This document shows positions 7,755-15,940 of a DNA stretch of 64,000 bases, one piece after another. Numbering within the stretch: the first letter of the stretch is position 1; every line of letters begins with the position of its first letter. The DNA is from CAVVEQ01 sp963804865 (GTDB lineage: Bacteria > Chloroflexota > Anaerolineae > Anaerolineales > Anaerolineaceae): positions 186,001 through 250,000 of the forward strand of contig CAWDSH010000042.1 of NCBI GenBank assembly GCA_963804865.1, read 5' to 3'. A program made the translations under genes and the position numbers. The notes under the pieces were generated by a model that had not been told where the DNA came from, ran no database searches, and saw only the letters and a program-made list of their open reading frames with translations.

Positions 7755-8264
7755 ATGGACGCACGTAAAAAATCAACTCTTGCTGTGGGGGTGGTGTTGA
7801 TCCTTCTGGGGGTCTTTTTTGCAGTGATCAATATCATACCCGGTCTCAATTTGACCATCGGTTCGTTATGGCCGTTCATCATTATCGCAGTTGGACTGGC
7901 TCTCTTTGTCCTCGGGCTGGCTCTGGGTGCGCCGGATCTTTCCGTTCCTGCTTGCATCGTGGCAGGCATCGGCTGCATCCTTTATTACCAGGATTCGATA
8001 GCGCATGATTACAGCAGCTGGTCCTATATTTGGGCGCTGATCCCGGGTTTTGTGGGATTGGGCATCATCCTCGCCTCTCTAACCGGTGGTGGTAATCGCT
8101 ATTCCATCCGAGAAGGGTTAAGCGTCATCCTGACAAGCGCCGTGCTCTTTATCATATTTGGTGCTTTCTTTGGAGCATTTGGTGCTTTGGGTGTCTACTG
8201 GCCGCTTTTGCTGGTGGCTGCTGGGCTGTTGATCATCTTCCGCCCACTTCTCAAACATAAATAA
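7755..8264 (+). CDS. LiaI/LiaF-like (DUF5668-type) membrane protein
   Basis: The 169-aa product has six or so membrane helices arranged as repeats of the LiaI/LiaF-type transmembrane unit: a Gly/Leu-rich helix (AVGVVLILLGVFF), then LWPFIIIAVGLALFVLG, and near the end YWPLLLVAAGLLIIFRPL. In Firmicutes such modules belong to envelope-stress sensors (LiaF, LiaI). ATG 7755 is chosen because ACGGAGTG lies just upstream and the 40 residues before it lack a ribosome site and look non-coding. It heads a five-gene cluster with gaps of 2-22 nt. Exact role unknown. Confidence 0.7.
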   Translation: MDARKKSTLAVGVVLILLGVFFAVINIIPGLNLTIGSLWPFIIIAVGLALFVLGLALGAPDLSVPACIVAGIGCILYYQDSIAHDYSSWSYIWALIPGFVGLGIILASLTGGGNRYSIREGLSVILTSAVLFIIFGAFFGAFGALGVYWPLLLVAAGLLIIFRPLLKHK

Positions 8265-8286
8265 TCTTTCATCAGGAGAAAATCTC

Positions 8287-9090
8287 ATGAAAATGCGTCA
8301 ACTCTATTGGGGCATTGCGTTGATCCTATTTGGTTTCATCGCTCTTGCCTCCACGCTTGGATGGCTGCGGGGGATCAATGTTTGGGCATTGATTGGCCCG
8401 TATTTCCTGATTGTCCTGGGCGTCTGGTTTTTACTGCGCCCTGCCATTTCCAGGAATGAGAAATTGGAAGCTCAGGATCTGTCGATACCGCTTGAAGGTG
8501 CGACGGAAGCAGAGATTAAGCTTGTACATGGTGCTGGAAAGCTCGAAGTTCATGCGGGTGCCGAATCTGATAAACTGCTGAGCGGCACTTTTGTCGGCGG
8601 GGTGGTCCCAACCACGCACCGTGAAGGATCAAAGGTCAAAGTAGGGCTTAAAAGCGATTTCGATATCGTTGTCGCACTACCACCCATTCCGTCGGTCTCA
8701 GGATTTGAATGGGCTATGGCATTTAATAAAAACATCCCGTTGAGCCTTGAGCTGGAATCGGGTGCCAGCGAGTCCGTTCTTGATCTCAAAGACCTGTTGG
8801 TAAAGAATCTGTCGATTGAAACCGGCGCAAGCTCCACCACTGTCACCTTGCCGGCAAACGCTGGTTTCACGAAAGTAAAAGTTGAATCTGGTGCAGCATC
8901 TGTTGATCTGAAAGTGCCGGATGGAGTGGCTGCAAGGATAAAAGTTGAGTCAGCCATTGCCAGCAGCGATATCGATACCCAGCGATTCCCACGCAAAGGG
9001 AAGGGGTATCAATCAGCTGATTATGATACCGCAGCAAATAAAGTTGACATTGCAATCGAAACCGGTGTCGGCTCAATTTCCATAAAATAA
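8287..9090 (+). CDS. LiaF-like protein: two helices plus adhesin-like beta domain
   Basis: The 267-aa product starts with two membrane helices of the LiaF type (about residues 6-25 and 32-52, LIGPYFLIVLGVWFLLRP). Beta-repeat sequence with alternating GA-rich strands then takes up the rest (ATEAEIKLVHGAGKLEVHAGA..., ELESGASESVLDLKDLLV..., IETGASSTTVTLPANAGFTK). This resembles the toastrack/DUF4097 beta-helix of LiaF-family regulators. The domain is probably outside the membrane. A GGAG ribosome site precedes ATG 8287 and the gene is second in the cluster. Confidence 0.72.
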   Translation: MKMRQLYWGIALILFGFIALASTLGWLRGINVWALIGPYFLIVLGVWFLLRPAISRNEKLEAQDLSIPLEGATEAEIKLVHGAGKLEVHAGAESDKLLSGTFVGGVVPTTHREGSKVKVGLKSDFDIVVALPPIPSVSGFEWAMAFNKNIPLSLELESGASESVLDLKDLLVKNLSIETGASSTTVTLPANAGFTKVKVESGAASVDLKVPDGVAARIKVESAIASSDIDTQRFPRKGKGYQSADYDTAANKVDIAIETGVGSISIK

Positions 9091-9109
9091 AATTGAAAGG
9101 AGAAGAAAA

Positions 9110-9760
9110 ATGAACAAAGTTAATTGGCGAATTCTGGTGGGGGTAATTCTACTTGTCATGGGGGGCCTTACCCTGTTACAGAGCTTGAATGTGCTCAAGC
9201 TTGAAGGATCGATTTGGGGTGTGGTCTTTGCCGCTCTTTTTGCTGCTGGAGGGGCAGCCTTCCTATATGTGTACCTTGCTGATCGTCAGCAGTGGTGGGC
9301 GCTTATCCCCGGCTGCAGCCTGATCGGCCTGGGCGGCGTGATAGCACTGCCAATGATACCCGGTTTCCCGGATGTCCTCGCCCCCGTGTTTTTACTCGCA
9401 ATGATCGGCTTGAGCTTCCTGATCATCTATTTGATCGATCACAAGAGCTGGTGGGGCATCATTCCCGCAGGTGCGCTTTTATCGGTAGCCGCGCTGATTG
9501 GTTTAAGTACTTATTATCCGATGATCGGTGTAGGCGTTATGTTCCTTGGCCTGGCAGCCACTTTTGCCGCCCTGGCAGTTCTGCCAACCGGTGAAGAGCA
9601 CATGACCTGGCCCTGGATCCCGGCCCTGATCCTGCTGGTGATGGGGATCATTTTCACCTTCATGCAGGGAACAGCCGGGAAATATGTCTGGCCGGCGATG
9701 TTGATCGTTGGCGGGCTCTTCCTGATCGTTCGCACGATCATGGCGAAGAAATCATCGTAA
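9110..9760 (+). CDS. Polytopic LiaF-like membrane protein
   Basis: The 216-aa product has about eight hydrophobic segments, again in repeated units: VGVILLVMGGLTLLQ, WWALIPGCSLIGLGGVIAL, WWGIIPAGALLSVAALIGL and WPWIPALILLVMGIIF. The aromatic WW.LIPG pairs suggest internal duplication. A GGAGAAG ribosome site precedes the ATG, and the stop lies 10 nt before the PspC gene. It belongs to the same envelope cluster; no catalytic motif is visible. Confidence 0.68.
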   Translation: MNKVNWRILVGVILLVMGGLTLLQSLNVLKLEGSIWGVVFAALFAAGGAAFLYVYLADRQQWWALIPGCSLIGLGGVIALPMIPGFPDVLAPVFLLAMIGLSFLIIYLIDHKSWWGIIPAGALLSVAALIGLSTYYPMIGVGVMFLGLAATFAALAVLPTGEEHMTWPWIPALILLVMGIIFTFMQGTAGKYVWPAMLIVGGLFLIVRTIMAKKSS

Positions 9761-9770
9761 TGAGGTAAGC

Positions 9771-10229
9771 ATGAGTAAGAAACTGTATCGTTCAAACACA
9801 AATAGAATGCTGGGGGGCGTGTGCGCAGGTTTGGGTGTCTATTTGGATATTGATCCCACCTGGATCCGCATATTCTTCGTCCTTCTCGTGCTCACAAGCG
9901 GCATCGGTTTCCCGATATATTTGATCCTTTGGATCGTGATGCCGCGGGAGGACCGCATGTCAATTCAAAGCAGCGGCGGCACGCCCCAGCCAGATGAACT
10001 GGCTGATCGTGCCAGGCTGATGGGTGAAGAAATCCGCGAGGCAGCCAGCCAGCGAAATCCCAATTTAACCACGTTCCTGGGAATCGGCCTGCTTTTGTTG
10101 GGTGCTTCTGCCCTGCTGGATGCCCTGAATTTCCATTGGTGGAATTGGTTTAATAATGCCATCATCTGGCCCGGGATTCTGATCCTGGCAGGTGTCGTTT
10201 TGTTGATTCGTGCTATGAAAGGAGAATAA
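9771..10229 (+). CDS. PspC-domain membrane protein
   Basis: The 152-aa protein opens with a PspC domain (residues 1-60). Its signature is KLYRSNTNRMLGGVCAGLGVYLDIDPTWIRI followed by a membrane helix ending in LILWIVMPRED. A linker of about 45 residues leads to two more helices (about 104-120 and 128-147). In enterobacteria PspC senses inner-membrane damage together with PspB. Here the domain sits in a LiaF-like cluster, which supports an envelope-stress role, though no response regulator or kinase is adjacent. It ends 2 nt before the next gene. Confidence 0.85.
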   Translation: MSKKLYRSNTNRMLGGVCAGLGVYLDIDPTWIRIFFVLLVLTSGIGFPIYLILWIVMPREDRMSIQSSGGTPQPDELADRARLMGEEIREAASQRNPNLTTFLGIGLLLLGASALLDALNFHWWNWFNNAIIWPGILILAGVVLLIRAMKGE

Positions 10230-10231
10230 TT

Positions 10232-11290
10232 ATGGAAAATAAACATCGTGAATTTAGTATTTTTTGGCCGGTGTTGTTGATTGCGATAGGTACCGTGCTA
10301 TTCCTGAACAACATTGGTTCGATCTCTGGGACTACTTTCGAAACGCTGGTCAAGCTCTGGCCGCTGCTGTTCATCATTGGTGGAATTGATGGTTTGATCA
10401 ATCGCCATGGTTTTGTCGGCCCGGTTTTGGGTATTGGATTGGGGATCATCTTCCTTCTTGGAAATTTTGGTTATCTCACCATTTCCGCGTGGGAGATCAT
10501 CTTACGCTTCTGGCCTGTTTTCCTGATTGCCTGGGGACTTGACTTGATCATTGGTCGAAAGTCACTGTTTTCATCCCTGGCGGGCTTACTGGTGGGTGCT
10601 GCGCTCGTGGCGGGCATTTATTATCTATCCACACAAAGTCCGGTGTACAAGGAAAATTTTGAAACAAACTCAATGAAAGTGAGTTTGGAAGGAGCGACCA
10701 GCGCTGAGGGTTCCATCTCGTTACCTGCGGGTGAAGTATCCCTCCAGGGTGGCGCAGACCCCTTGAATTTACTGGAGGGGCAGGTAAGCACCACTGATGA
10801 ATCCCACGTCTCATCGGATATTGTCGGTGAAAAAGCGACGTTTGATATTGAAGATAATACCAGCGGCGTTTTCACTCCTTTTGTCGGTTCCGCAACGAAT
10901 TTGACCTGGGATTATCGATTGAATTCCAGTATTCCCTTCGATCTGGATATGTCCATCGGCGCGGGTGATTACCTGCTGGATCTCACCAAGGTGAATGTTG
11001 ACGATCTGAACGTGGATGCAGGTGTGGGTCGCATCAAGCTGATCCTTCCATCAGGTGATGCACTTAAAGCTGATCTTTCAGTGGCGGTTGGTGAAGTCAT
11101 TGTCATGGTGCCAAAAGGCACGCCCATTCGAATCCATTTTGACACTGCCTTGACCGTTCGCGATCTTCCGGAAGGATTCAACGTGGTCGATGATGTTGTC
11201 TCAACACCCGGCGCTGCTTCCGCTGATGACCTGGTCGAGCTGGAGATCTCGGTCCCGGTAGGACACATCACTGTTCAATACCTGCCTTGA
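10232..11290 (+). CDS. LiaF-like envelope protein with extracytoplasmic beta domain
   Basis: The 352-aa product has about five N-terminal helices (residues 8-138) built from the LiaF transmembrane unit, for example LWPLLFIIGGIDGLINRHG and FWPVFLIAWGLDLIIGR. A beta-rich domain of about 200 residues follows (SLEGATSAEGSISLPAGEVSLQGG..., NVDDLNVDAGVGRIKLILPSG..., VGEVIVMVPKGTPIRI). That end is like the DUF4097/toastrack fold of LiaF and the second gene of this cluster. An AAAGGAG ribosome site overlaps the end of the PspC gene, showing translational coupling. It is the last gene of the cluster, before a hairpin. Confidence 0.75.
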   Translation: MENKHREFSIFWPVLLIAIGTVLFLNNIGSISGTTFETLVKLWPLLFIIGGIDGLINRHGFVGPVLGIGLGIIFLLGNFGYLTISAWEIILRFWPVFLIAWGLDLIIGRKSLFSSLAGLLVGAALVAGIYYLSTQSPVYKENFETNSMKVSLEGATSAEGSISLPAGEVSLQGGADPLNLLEGQVSTTDESHVSSDIVGEKATFDIEDNTSGVFTPFVGSATNLTWDYRLNSSIPFDLDMSIGAGDYLLDLTKVNVDDLNVDAGVGRIKLILPSGDALKADLSVAVGEVIVMVPKGTPIRIHFDTALTVRDLPEGFNVVDDVVSTPGAASADDLVELEISVPVGHITVQYLP

Positions 11291-11308
11291 TTTGTTTCGT
11301 AAGTAGAA

Positions 11309-11335
11309 AACAGCGGCAGCAACCCTGCCGCTGTT
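11309..11335 (+). terminator. Hairpin after the envelope cluster
   Basis: A perfect 11-bp stem AACAGCGGCAG / CTGCCGCTGTT with a 5-nt loop, 18 nt after the last cluster gene. The T-run behind it is weak (GATTT). Confidence 0.7.
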
Positions 11336-11349
11336 GATTTAAAAGACAT

Positions 11350-11386
11350 CCCCCCGACCGGTTGAGGGGGGCAACCGGTTGGAGGG
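11350..11386. repeat. GC-rich intergenic element with ACCGGTT copies
   Basis: A C-run, ACCGGTT (11357-11363), a G-run, AACCGGTT (11373-11380) and a further GGAGGG form overlapping inverted and direct repeats in an otherwise AT-rich 264-bp gap. It could be a structured RNA element or a dispersed intergenic repeat; no other copy was seen in this window. Confidence 0.4.
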
Positions 11387-11554
11387 ACAAATAAATAATA
11401 GCATAATCCCAACCATTTTTCAATATTTCCGGGAAGAATTTAAGGTTTTCTAATGAATTGGAAAGAATTAGCCTTCAATATATAAGGTTTTGGGAACTTT
11501 TTTCTGGAAAAAGCGTCATATAGCTGGTAAAGTATATTCAAAAAGGAGTTAAGA

Positions 11555-12274
11555 ATGAAAAACAAAATTCTTGTTGTTATGGCTGCGGCTGTGATGGTTG
11601 TTGGACTAGCGGGTTGTTTTACGATCCAGGCTGGCACCGCACCTCAAATTCGCACAGTATATGTTTCTGGTACCGGTCAGGTATACGTGACCCCTGATGT
11701 GGCCTATATCAATATCGGTGTGCAGACCAAGGGTGATACTGTTACCCAGGCTTTGGATGCCAACACCGCTGCTGCGCAGTCCATCCGAGACACACTAAAG
11801 GAACAGGGCGTGGAAGAAAAGGATATTCAGACTTCCGGTTTTAGCATCTACCCGATGCAGGATTATGGACCTGACGGGTCCATTACCCGGGAATACTTCA
11901 CCGCCAACAACACGGTTTATGTGACCGTGCGCGAATTGAGCAAGATGGGCGGTATTCTGGATGTCGTGGCACGCAATGGCGCGAATACCATCAACGGTAT
12001 CACATTTGATGTTCTGGATAAGGAACAAGCACTCGCTGAAGCACGCCAGATAGCCATGGAAGACGCCAAGAAACAGGCGATTGAATTGGCAAATACCACC
12101 GGTGATGCACTGGGTGAAGTTCAAAACATCAGCGTCTATACTTCAACCGGCACAACCTCCGTCTATGAAGGTAAAGGTGGCGGGATGGCTTATGATGCTT
12201 CCATGCCGGTTCCCATTGCTACCGGGCAGATGGTTGTCATCGCCAATGTCAGCATCACTTATGAATTAAAGTAA
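11555..12274 (+). CDS. SIMPL-domain (DUF541) lipoprotein
   Basis: The 239-aa product has a lipoprotein signal (MKNKILVVMAAAV... with lipobox LAGC, Cys21). A SIMPL/DUF541 domain covers the rest: VSGTGQVYVTPDVAYINIGVQ, then VEEKDIQTSGFSIYPMQDYG and ITFDVLDKEQALAEARQIAMEDAKKQA. The family covers periplasmic or surface proteins such as BP26/OMP28 and YggE, linked to stress tolerance, with no known catalytic activity. The Lys-rich N-terminus and a GGAG ribosome site support ATG 11555. It is a single-gene unit ending in a strong terminator. Confidence 0.9.
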   Translation: MKNKILVVMAAAVMVVGLAGCFTIQAGTAPQIRTVYVSGTGQVYVTPDVAYINIGVQTKGDTVTQALDANTAAAQSIRDTLKEQGVEEKDIQTSGFSIYPMQDYGPDGSITREYFTANNTVYVTVRELSKMGGILDVVARNGANTINGITFDVLDKEQALAEARQIAMEDAKKQAIELANTTGDALGEVQNISVYTSTGTTSVYEGKGGGMAYDASMPVPIATGQMVVIANVSITYELK

Positions 12275-12295
12275 ACCCGGAATACCATTGATTGC

Positions 12296-12325
12296 AAATA
12301 TCCGTTCCTCTTGGAACGGATATTT
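12296..12325. terminator. Bidirectional terminator between SIMPL gene and glpX
   Basis: A perfect 13-bp stem AAATATCCGTTCC / GGAACGGATATTT with a TCTT loop lies 21 nt after the SIMPL gene and 3 nt from the stop of convergent glpX. A/T tracts on both sides allow use in both directions. Confidence 0.9.
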
Positions 12326-12328
12326 ATT

Positions 12329-13315
12329 TTAATATTGAATGCTGCTGATCTTGGCGAGCTTGCTTAATCGATGCGTGGCGGTGATATGGCGCACCGTCCC
12401 GGTTAATCCTCTCATCACCAGGCTGTCCGTTTCTGCTCCATCCGCAAAATAGTCGACTCCGCGCAGGAGGTCACCGTTGGTGATCCCGGTGGCAGCGAAG
12501 AAAACATCATCCGAATGAACCAGGTCGTCCATCGTCAGCACCTGGTCCAGGTTATAACCCATCCTCCTGCCTTTTTCTGCTTCCTCCGGCGTTCGTGGAT
12601 AAAGCTTTCCCTGGATTCCTCCGCCCATGCAGCGCAGGGCAGCCGCTGCCAGCACACCTTCGGGTGTTCCACCTATTCCCATGAGGACATCGATGTGGGA
12701 ATTCTTCCAGCAGGTCATGATCGCACCTGCCACGTCCCCATCTGGAATCAGGCTGATCCTGGCACCGCAAGCCCTGATCTCATCGATCAACTCTGCGTGG
12801 CGCGGCCTGTCCAATACGACGACGGTGAGATCGTCCACGTCCTCGCCCCGGGCTTTGGCGATTTTATTTAAATTATCTCTGATTGGGGCGTTGATATCGA
12901 TCACGTCTTTTGCTTCGGGGCCTACTGCGATTTTGTTCATATAAACGATTGGGCCGGGATTATACATGGTCCCGCGCGGCGCCAGTGCCACTACGCCGAT
13001 GGCGTTCCAGATGCCGTTTGCAAGCGGTCGCGTACCGTCCACCGGGTCTACAGCAATATCCACTTCCGGGGGATCGCCGGTACCTAATTTTTCTCCGTTA
13101 AAAAGCATGGGGGCTTTATCTTTTTCACCCTCACCGATGACAATAACGCCATCCATCTGGATGGAATTCATCACCAGGCGCATGGCATCCACGGCTGCTT
13201 TATCTGCTGCTTCTTTCTGTCCTCTCCCCATGAATCTGCCTGCGGACAAAGCCGCTGCTTCTGTCACGCGTACCAGTTCGAGCGCCAGATTGCGGGTTGG
13301 TTCAAAAGTGCCCAT
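12329..13315 (-). CDS. glpX: Fructose-1,6-bisphosphatase class II (GlpX)
   Basis: The 328-aa enzyme hydrolyses fructose 1,6-bisphosphate to fructose 6-phosphate in gluconeogenesis. Class II hallmarks are the metal site VIGEGEKDKAPMLFNGE, VDPVDGTRPLANG, and later GIGGTPEGVLAAAALRCMGG. It starts MGTFEPTRNLALELVRVTEAAA, the usual GlpX N-terminus, and the length is typical (about 320-335). It is the last gene of the minus-strand run frr-uppS-cdsA-glpX, 12 nt after cdsA. Confidence 0.96.
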   Translation of the reverse strand: MGTFEPTRNLALELVRVTEAAALSAGRFMGRGQKEAADKAAVDAMRLVMNSIQMDGVIVIGEGEKDKAPMLFNGEKLGTGDPPEVDIAVDPVDGTRPLANGIWNAIGVVALAPRGTMYNPGPIVYMNKIAVGPEAKDVIDINAPIRDNLNKIAKARGEDVDDLTVVVLDRPRHAELIDEIRACGARISLIPDGDVAGAIMTCWKNSHIDVLMGIGGTPEGVLAAAALRCMGGGIQGKLYPRTPEEAEKGRRMGYNLDQVLTMDDLVHSDDVFFAATGITNGDLLRGVDYFADGAETDSLVMRGLTGTVRHITATHRLSKLAKISSIQY

Positions 13316-13327
13316 CTTACCTCCGCT

Positions 13328-14143
13328 TTAAATATATTTAAATAACTGGGTGATCAGATAATAACCGATGATTCCCGCCCAAAAAAATGAATCCAGCCTG
13401 TCCAGAAAACCGCCATGACCCGGGATGAGATTGCTGGAATCCTTTACCCCAAAAGCTCGTTTGAGCATACTCTCACCGAAATCTCCCAGGGGAGCCAGGG
13501 TGCCCAATACCAGTCCGAGCAGGATCCCATGCAGGGTGCTGATGGACGGAGCATAATTATGAAAAATCGCCGCTACAGCCCCATTTAAGATCATTGTGAT
13601 GACTATACCGCCGAGATAACCCTCCCATGATTTTTTTGGGCTGACCTTGTCCATCATTTTGTGTTTCCCCACACCCCGTCCAACGAAATACGCCCCGGCA
13701 TCTGCAAATGCTATTCCCAGAACGACTAGGAACACCCACCATACGCCATCGGGAAGATTACGAATTGAAATAAAATATGCGATCGTCCAACCCAGATATA
13801 ACACCCCGCTCAGAGAAATGCAGAAGTCAAGAGCCGAAGACTCGTGTCCTCTCTGGTACTGCAGGGTATGCCATGCCATTAAAACCAGGATGAGACAGGC
13901 GATCAGGAGATCGGCGTATTCAAACCCGTAACCCTGTCGTAAAACGACGAACAGGATGCTCCCCAATATGATGCCTGGGATGAATGTAGCATAGCCCCCA
14001 TTATTGAACATGTGGCCGTACTCCCAGGCAGCTAGTGCAATGAGCAAGGCGATAAAAAGGGTTAACCACCAACCCCCGACAATAAGCGCTGCGATGGTTA
14101 TCGGCGCGAGGATGGCAATGCTGAGCAAGCGTTTACCCAACAT
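13328..14143 (-). CDS. cdsA: Phosphatidate cytidylyltransferase (CdsA)
   Basis: The 271-aa integral membrane enzyme makes CDP-diacylglycerol from phosphatidic acid and CTP, the branch point to phospholipids. About eight helices are visible. The family signature sits near the C-terminus: DAGAYFVGRGVGKHK, then SPKKSWEGYLGG and finally HGGFLDRLDSFFW. The start is placed at ATG 14143 because AGGAGG lies 7 nt before it; two upstream Met codons lack such a site. This leaves an 11-nt overlap with uppS, so the two are translationally coupled. Confidence 0.94.
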   Translation of the reverse strand: MLGKRLLSIAILAPITIAALIVGGWWLTLFIALLIALAAWEYGHMFNNGGYATFIPGIILGSILFVVLRQGYGFEYADLLIACLILVLMAWHTLQYQRGHESSALDFCISLSGVLYLGWTIAYFISIRNLPDGVWWVFLVVLGIAFADAGAYFVGRGVGKHKMMDKVSPKKSWEGYLGGIVITMILNGAVAAIFHNYAPSISTLHGILLGLVLGTLAPLGDFGESMLKRAFGVKDSSNLIPGHGGFLDRLDSFFWAGIIGYYLITQLFKYI

Positions 14144-14879
14144 AGCTTCCCTCCTGGTCATCGTTTCCCGTTCTCCCCCCAAACCTGCGTTCTCTTAAGC
14201 TGTATTCTTCAATGGCTTTACGGAGTTCTTCGCGGTCAAAGTCAGGCCAAAGCGTTGGAGTGAAATACCATTCCGAATAAGCTGATTGCCAGGGCAGGAA
14301 ATTACTGGTGCGGAATTCACCGGAGGTCCTTACCACCAGGTCGGGATCGGGGATCCCACTGGTAAACAAGTGCTGGCTGAAGAGTTCTTCGGTGACATTT
14401 TCTGCGGGGATCTTCTCTTTGATCAGCTGCTGGGCAGCGTGGATGATTTCATCCCTTCCGCCGTAATTCCAGGCAATGCACAATACCAGCTTCTGGTTAT
14501 TCTTGGTTAATTCGATGGCTTTTCCTACTTTTTTCCTGAGAAGGATGTTCAAACCATCCAAGCGTCCCAAATGTTTGAGCTGTACTCCCTGGTTGTTAAG
14601 TTCGTCCAGTTCGCGGTCAATGACAGTTTCGAGGATCTGCATTAATCCCTGAACTTCATCTTTAGGGCGGATCCAATTTTCGGTGGAAAAAGCATAAATT
14701 GTCAGGTATTTCACCCCAAATTCGACACAAGCCTTGATGACACGGCGTAAATTTTCGGTTCCGGATCGATGACCCTCAATATGCGGCAATCCATGCGCCT
14801 TTGCCCACCTGCCATTGCCGTCCATGATGATAGCAATATGATTGGGGACTTTCCCAGTAACCGGTAATTTTTCTTCCAC
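14133..14879 (-). CDS. uppS: Undecaprenyl diphosphate synthase (UppS)
   Basis: The 248-aa cis-prenyltransferase extends farnesyl diphosphate to the C55 lipid carrier for wall glycans. The catalytic loop IAIIMDGNGRWAKAHG (Asp at about 20) and HRSGTENLRRVI are present. So are FSTENWIRP, and DLVVRTSGEFRTSNFLPWQSAYSEWYF near the C-terminus. Length and order match the family. It lies between frr (15-nt gap) and cdsA (overlap), the common bacterial order. Confidence 0.96.
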   Translation of the reverse strand: MEEKLPVTGKVPNHIAIIMDGNGRWAKAHGLPHIEGHRSGTENLRRVIKACVEFGVKYLTIYAFSTENWIRPKDEVQGLMQILETVIDRELDELNNQGVQLKHLGRLDGLNILLRKKVGKAIELTKNNQKLVLCIAWNYGGRDEIIHAAQQLIKEKIPAENVTEELFSQHLFTSGIPDPDLVVRTSGEFRTSNFLPWQSAYSEWYFTPTLWPDFDREELRKAIEEYSLRERRFGGRTGNDDQEGSYVG

Positions 14880-14894
14880 CGTGATCGAGCTGCC

Positions 14895-15452
14895 TTATAC
14901 TTCCATGATCTCTTTTTCTTTATGCTGACCGACATGATCGATTTCCTCGATCATAGTATCGGTTAATTTCTGCAATTCTTCTTCTGCTGTCTCCAGGTCA
15001 TCTTCGGAGATCATTTTTTCGTGTTCAAATTCCCTGAGGTCTTTCAGCAAGTCTCGCCTTACATTGCGTACAGCGATGCGCGATTCCTCCAGTCGGGTAT
15101 GAACAACTTTTACGAGTTCATGACGTCGTTCTTCTGTTAAAGGAGGGATATTGAGGCGGATGACCTTGCCATCGTTGTTGGGAGTGAGGCCAAGTTCGGA
15201 AGCCTGTATGGCACGTTCAATGTTTTTAAGTGATGTGGCGTCGAATGGTCGGATAAGCAATTGCCTGGGTTCTGGCGCGCTGATCGTCGCCAGCTGCAGC
15301 AGTGGTGTGGGCGTTCCGTAATACTCAACATGGAGACGTTCAACAAGTGCAGGACTGGCGCGCCCTGTACGTATCCCGCCCAGATCACCTTCAAGGCTTT
15401 GAATGGCGCTTCTCATTTTTGTTTCTGCTTCTTTAATGGTTTCTTTGATCAC
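14895..15452 (-). CDS. frr: Ribosome recycling factor
   Basis: The 185-aa RRF splits post-termination ribosomes together with EF-G. Family features are the N-terminal helix MRSAIQSLEGDLGGIRTGRAS, then YYGTPTPLLQLATISAPEPR and NIERAIQASELGLTPNNDG. The C-terminal helix has LDDLETAEEELQKLTD-like heptads. It is the first gene of the run. The gene that usually precedes frr (pyrH) is absent; a divergent small gene lies upstream instead. Confidence 0.96.
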   Translation of the reverse strand: MIKETIKEAETKMRSAIQSLEGDLGGIRTGRASPALVERLHVEYYGTPTPLLQLATISAPEPRQLLIRPFDATSLKNIERAIQASELGLTPNNDGKVIRLNIPPLTEERRHELVKVVHTRLEESRIAVRNVRRDLLKDLREFEHEKMISEDDLETAEEELQKLTDTMIEEIDHVGQHKEKEIMEV

Positions 15453-15589
15453 ATTGGCCTCCCGCAGGATGATTTAGAGAATTTTTCACAAACTGTCTAA
15501 ATTGGCATGATCTATGCTAGGTATTAATCAGTGTGCTTAAGCATACCAAATTATATATGAATTGGCTACAAAATGATTGAAATTGGGAC

Positions 15590-15618
15590 TTGACAATAGA
15601 ATAGAAATTCTATATAAT
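15590..15618 (+). promoter_or_regulatory. Perfect consensus promoter with repeated TAGAA/TTCTA elements
   Basis: TTGACA (15590-15595), a 17-bp spacer and TATAAT (15613-15618) match the sigma70 consensus exactly. The spacer carries the near-palindrome ATAGAA-A-TTCTAT (15601-15613), and TAGAA recurs just before and after it with a matching TTCTA at about 15630, so a repressor site over the promoter is likely. Confidence 0.85.
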
Positions 15619-15652
15619 AGAAATAAAGTTCTAGCTATTTGAAGAGGAATAC

Positions 15653-15880
15653 ATGAACACTGGAATGCTATGGTTCGATAATGACCCCCGAAAAGATCTC
15701 GTTACGAAGATAACCCTGGCCGCAGATTATTATGCCCAGAAATATGGTTGCAAACCGGATCTATGTTTTGTCAATCCTGCCACTGCTGGCCAAATGCTAC
15801 CAAAAACCCCGGGTATCGAAGTGCGCTCGCATCAGATGATTCTTCCCAATCACTTTTGGCTTGGATTGCAGAACGCTTGA
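15653..15880 (+). CDS. Small conserved-type protein of unknown function
   Basis: The 75-aa soluble product starts MNTGMLWFDNDPRKDL and continues with KITLAADYYAQKYGCKPD, then LCFVNPATAG. No domain was recognised with certainty. It has two Cys but no CxxC pair. The gene is convincing because it has a perfect consensus promoter, an AGAGGA ribosome site 6 nt before the ATG, and a strong terminator, all in 350 bp. The promoter strength and the operator-like repeats suggest a highly expressed, switchable protein. Confidence 0.65.
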   Translation: MNTGMLWFDNDPRKDLVTKITLAADYYAQKYGCKPDLCFVNPATAGQMLPKTPGIEVRSHQMILPNHFWLGLQNA

Positions 15881-15912
15881 TTTAAATTAATTCTCTTCAG
15901 GAATAAAAAAGG

Positions 15913-15940
15913 GCTCTGGAATTGTCTCCAGAGCTTTTTA
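15913..15940. terminator. Bidirectional terminator
   Basis: Stem GCTCTGGA / TCCAGAGC with a 6-nt loop, followed by TTTTTATTT and preceded by AAAAAA. It ends the 75-aa gene on the plus strand and the convergent ParB-like gene on the minus strand. Confidence 0.88.

Noticed and set aside
11350..11386. Mobile element end or attachment site
   Set aside because: The ACCGGTT repeats have no partner copy and no transposase or integrase nearby, so they are listed only as an intergenic repeat.
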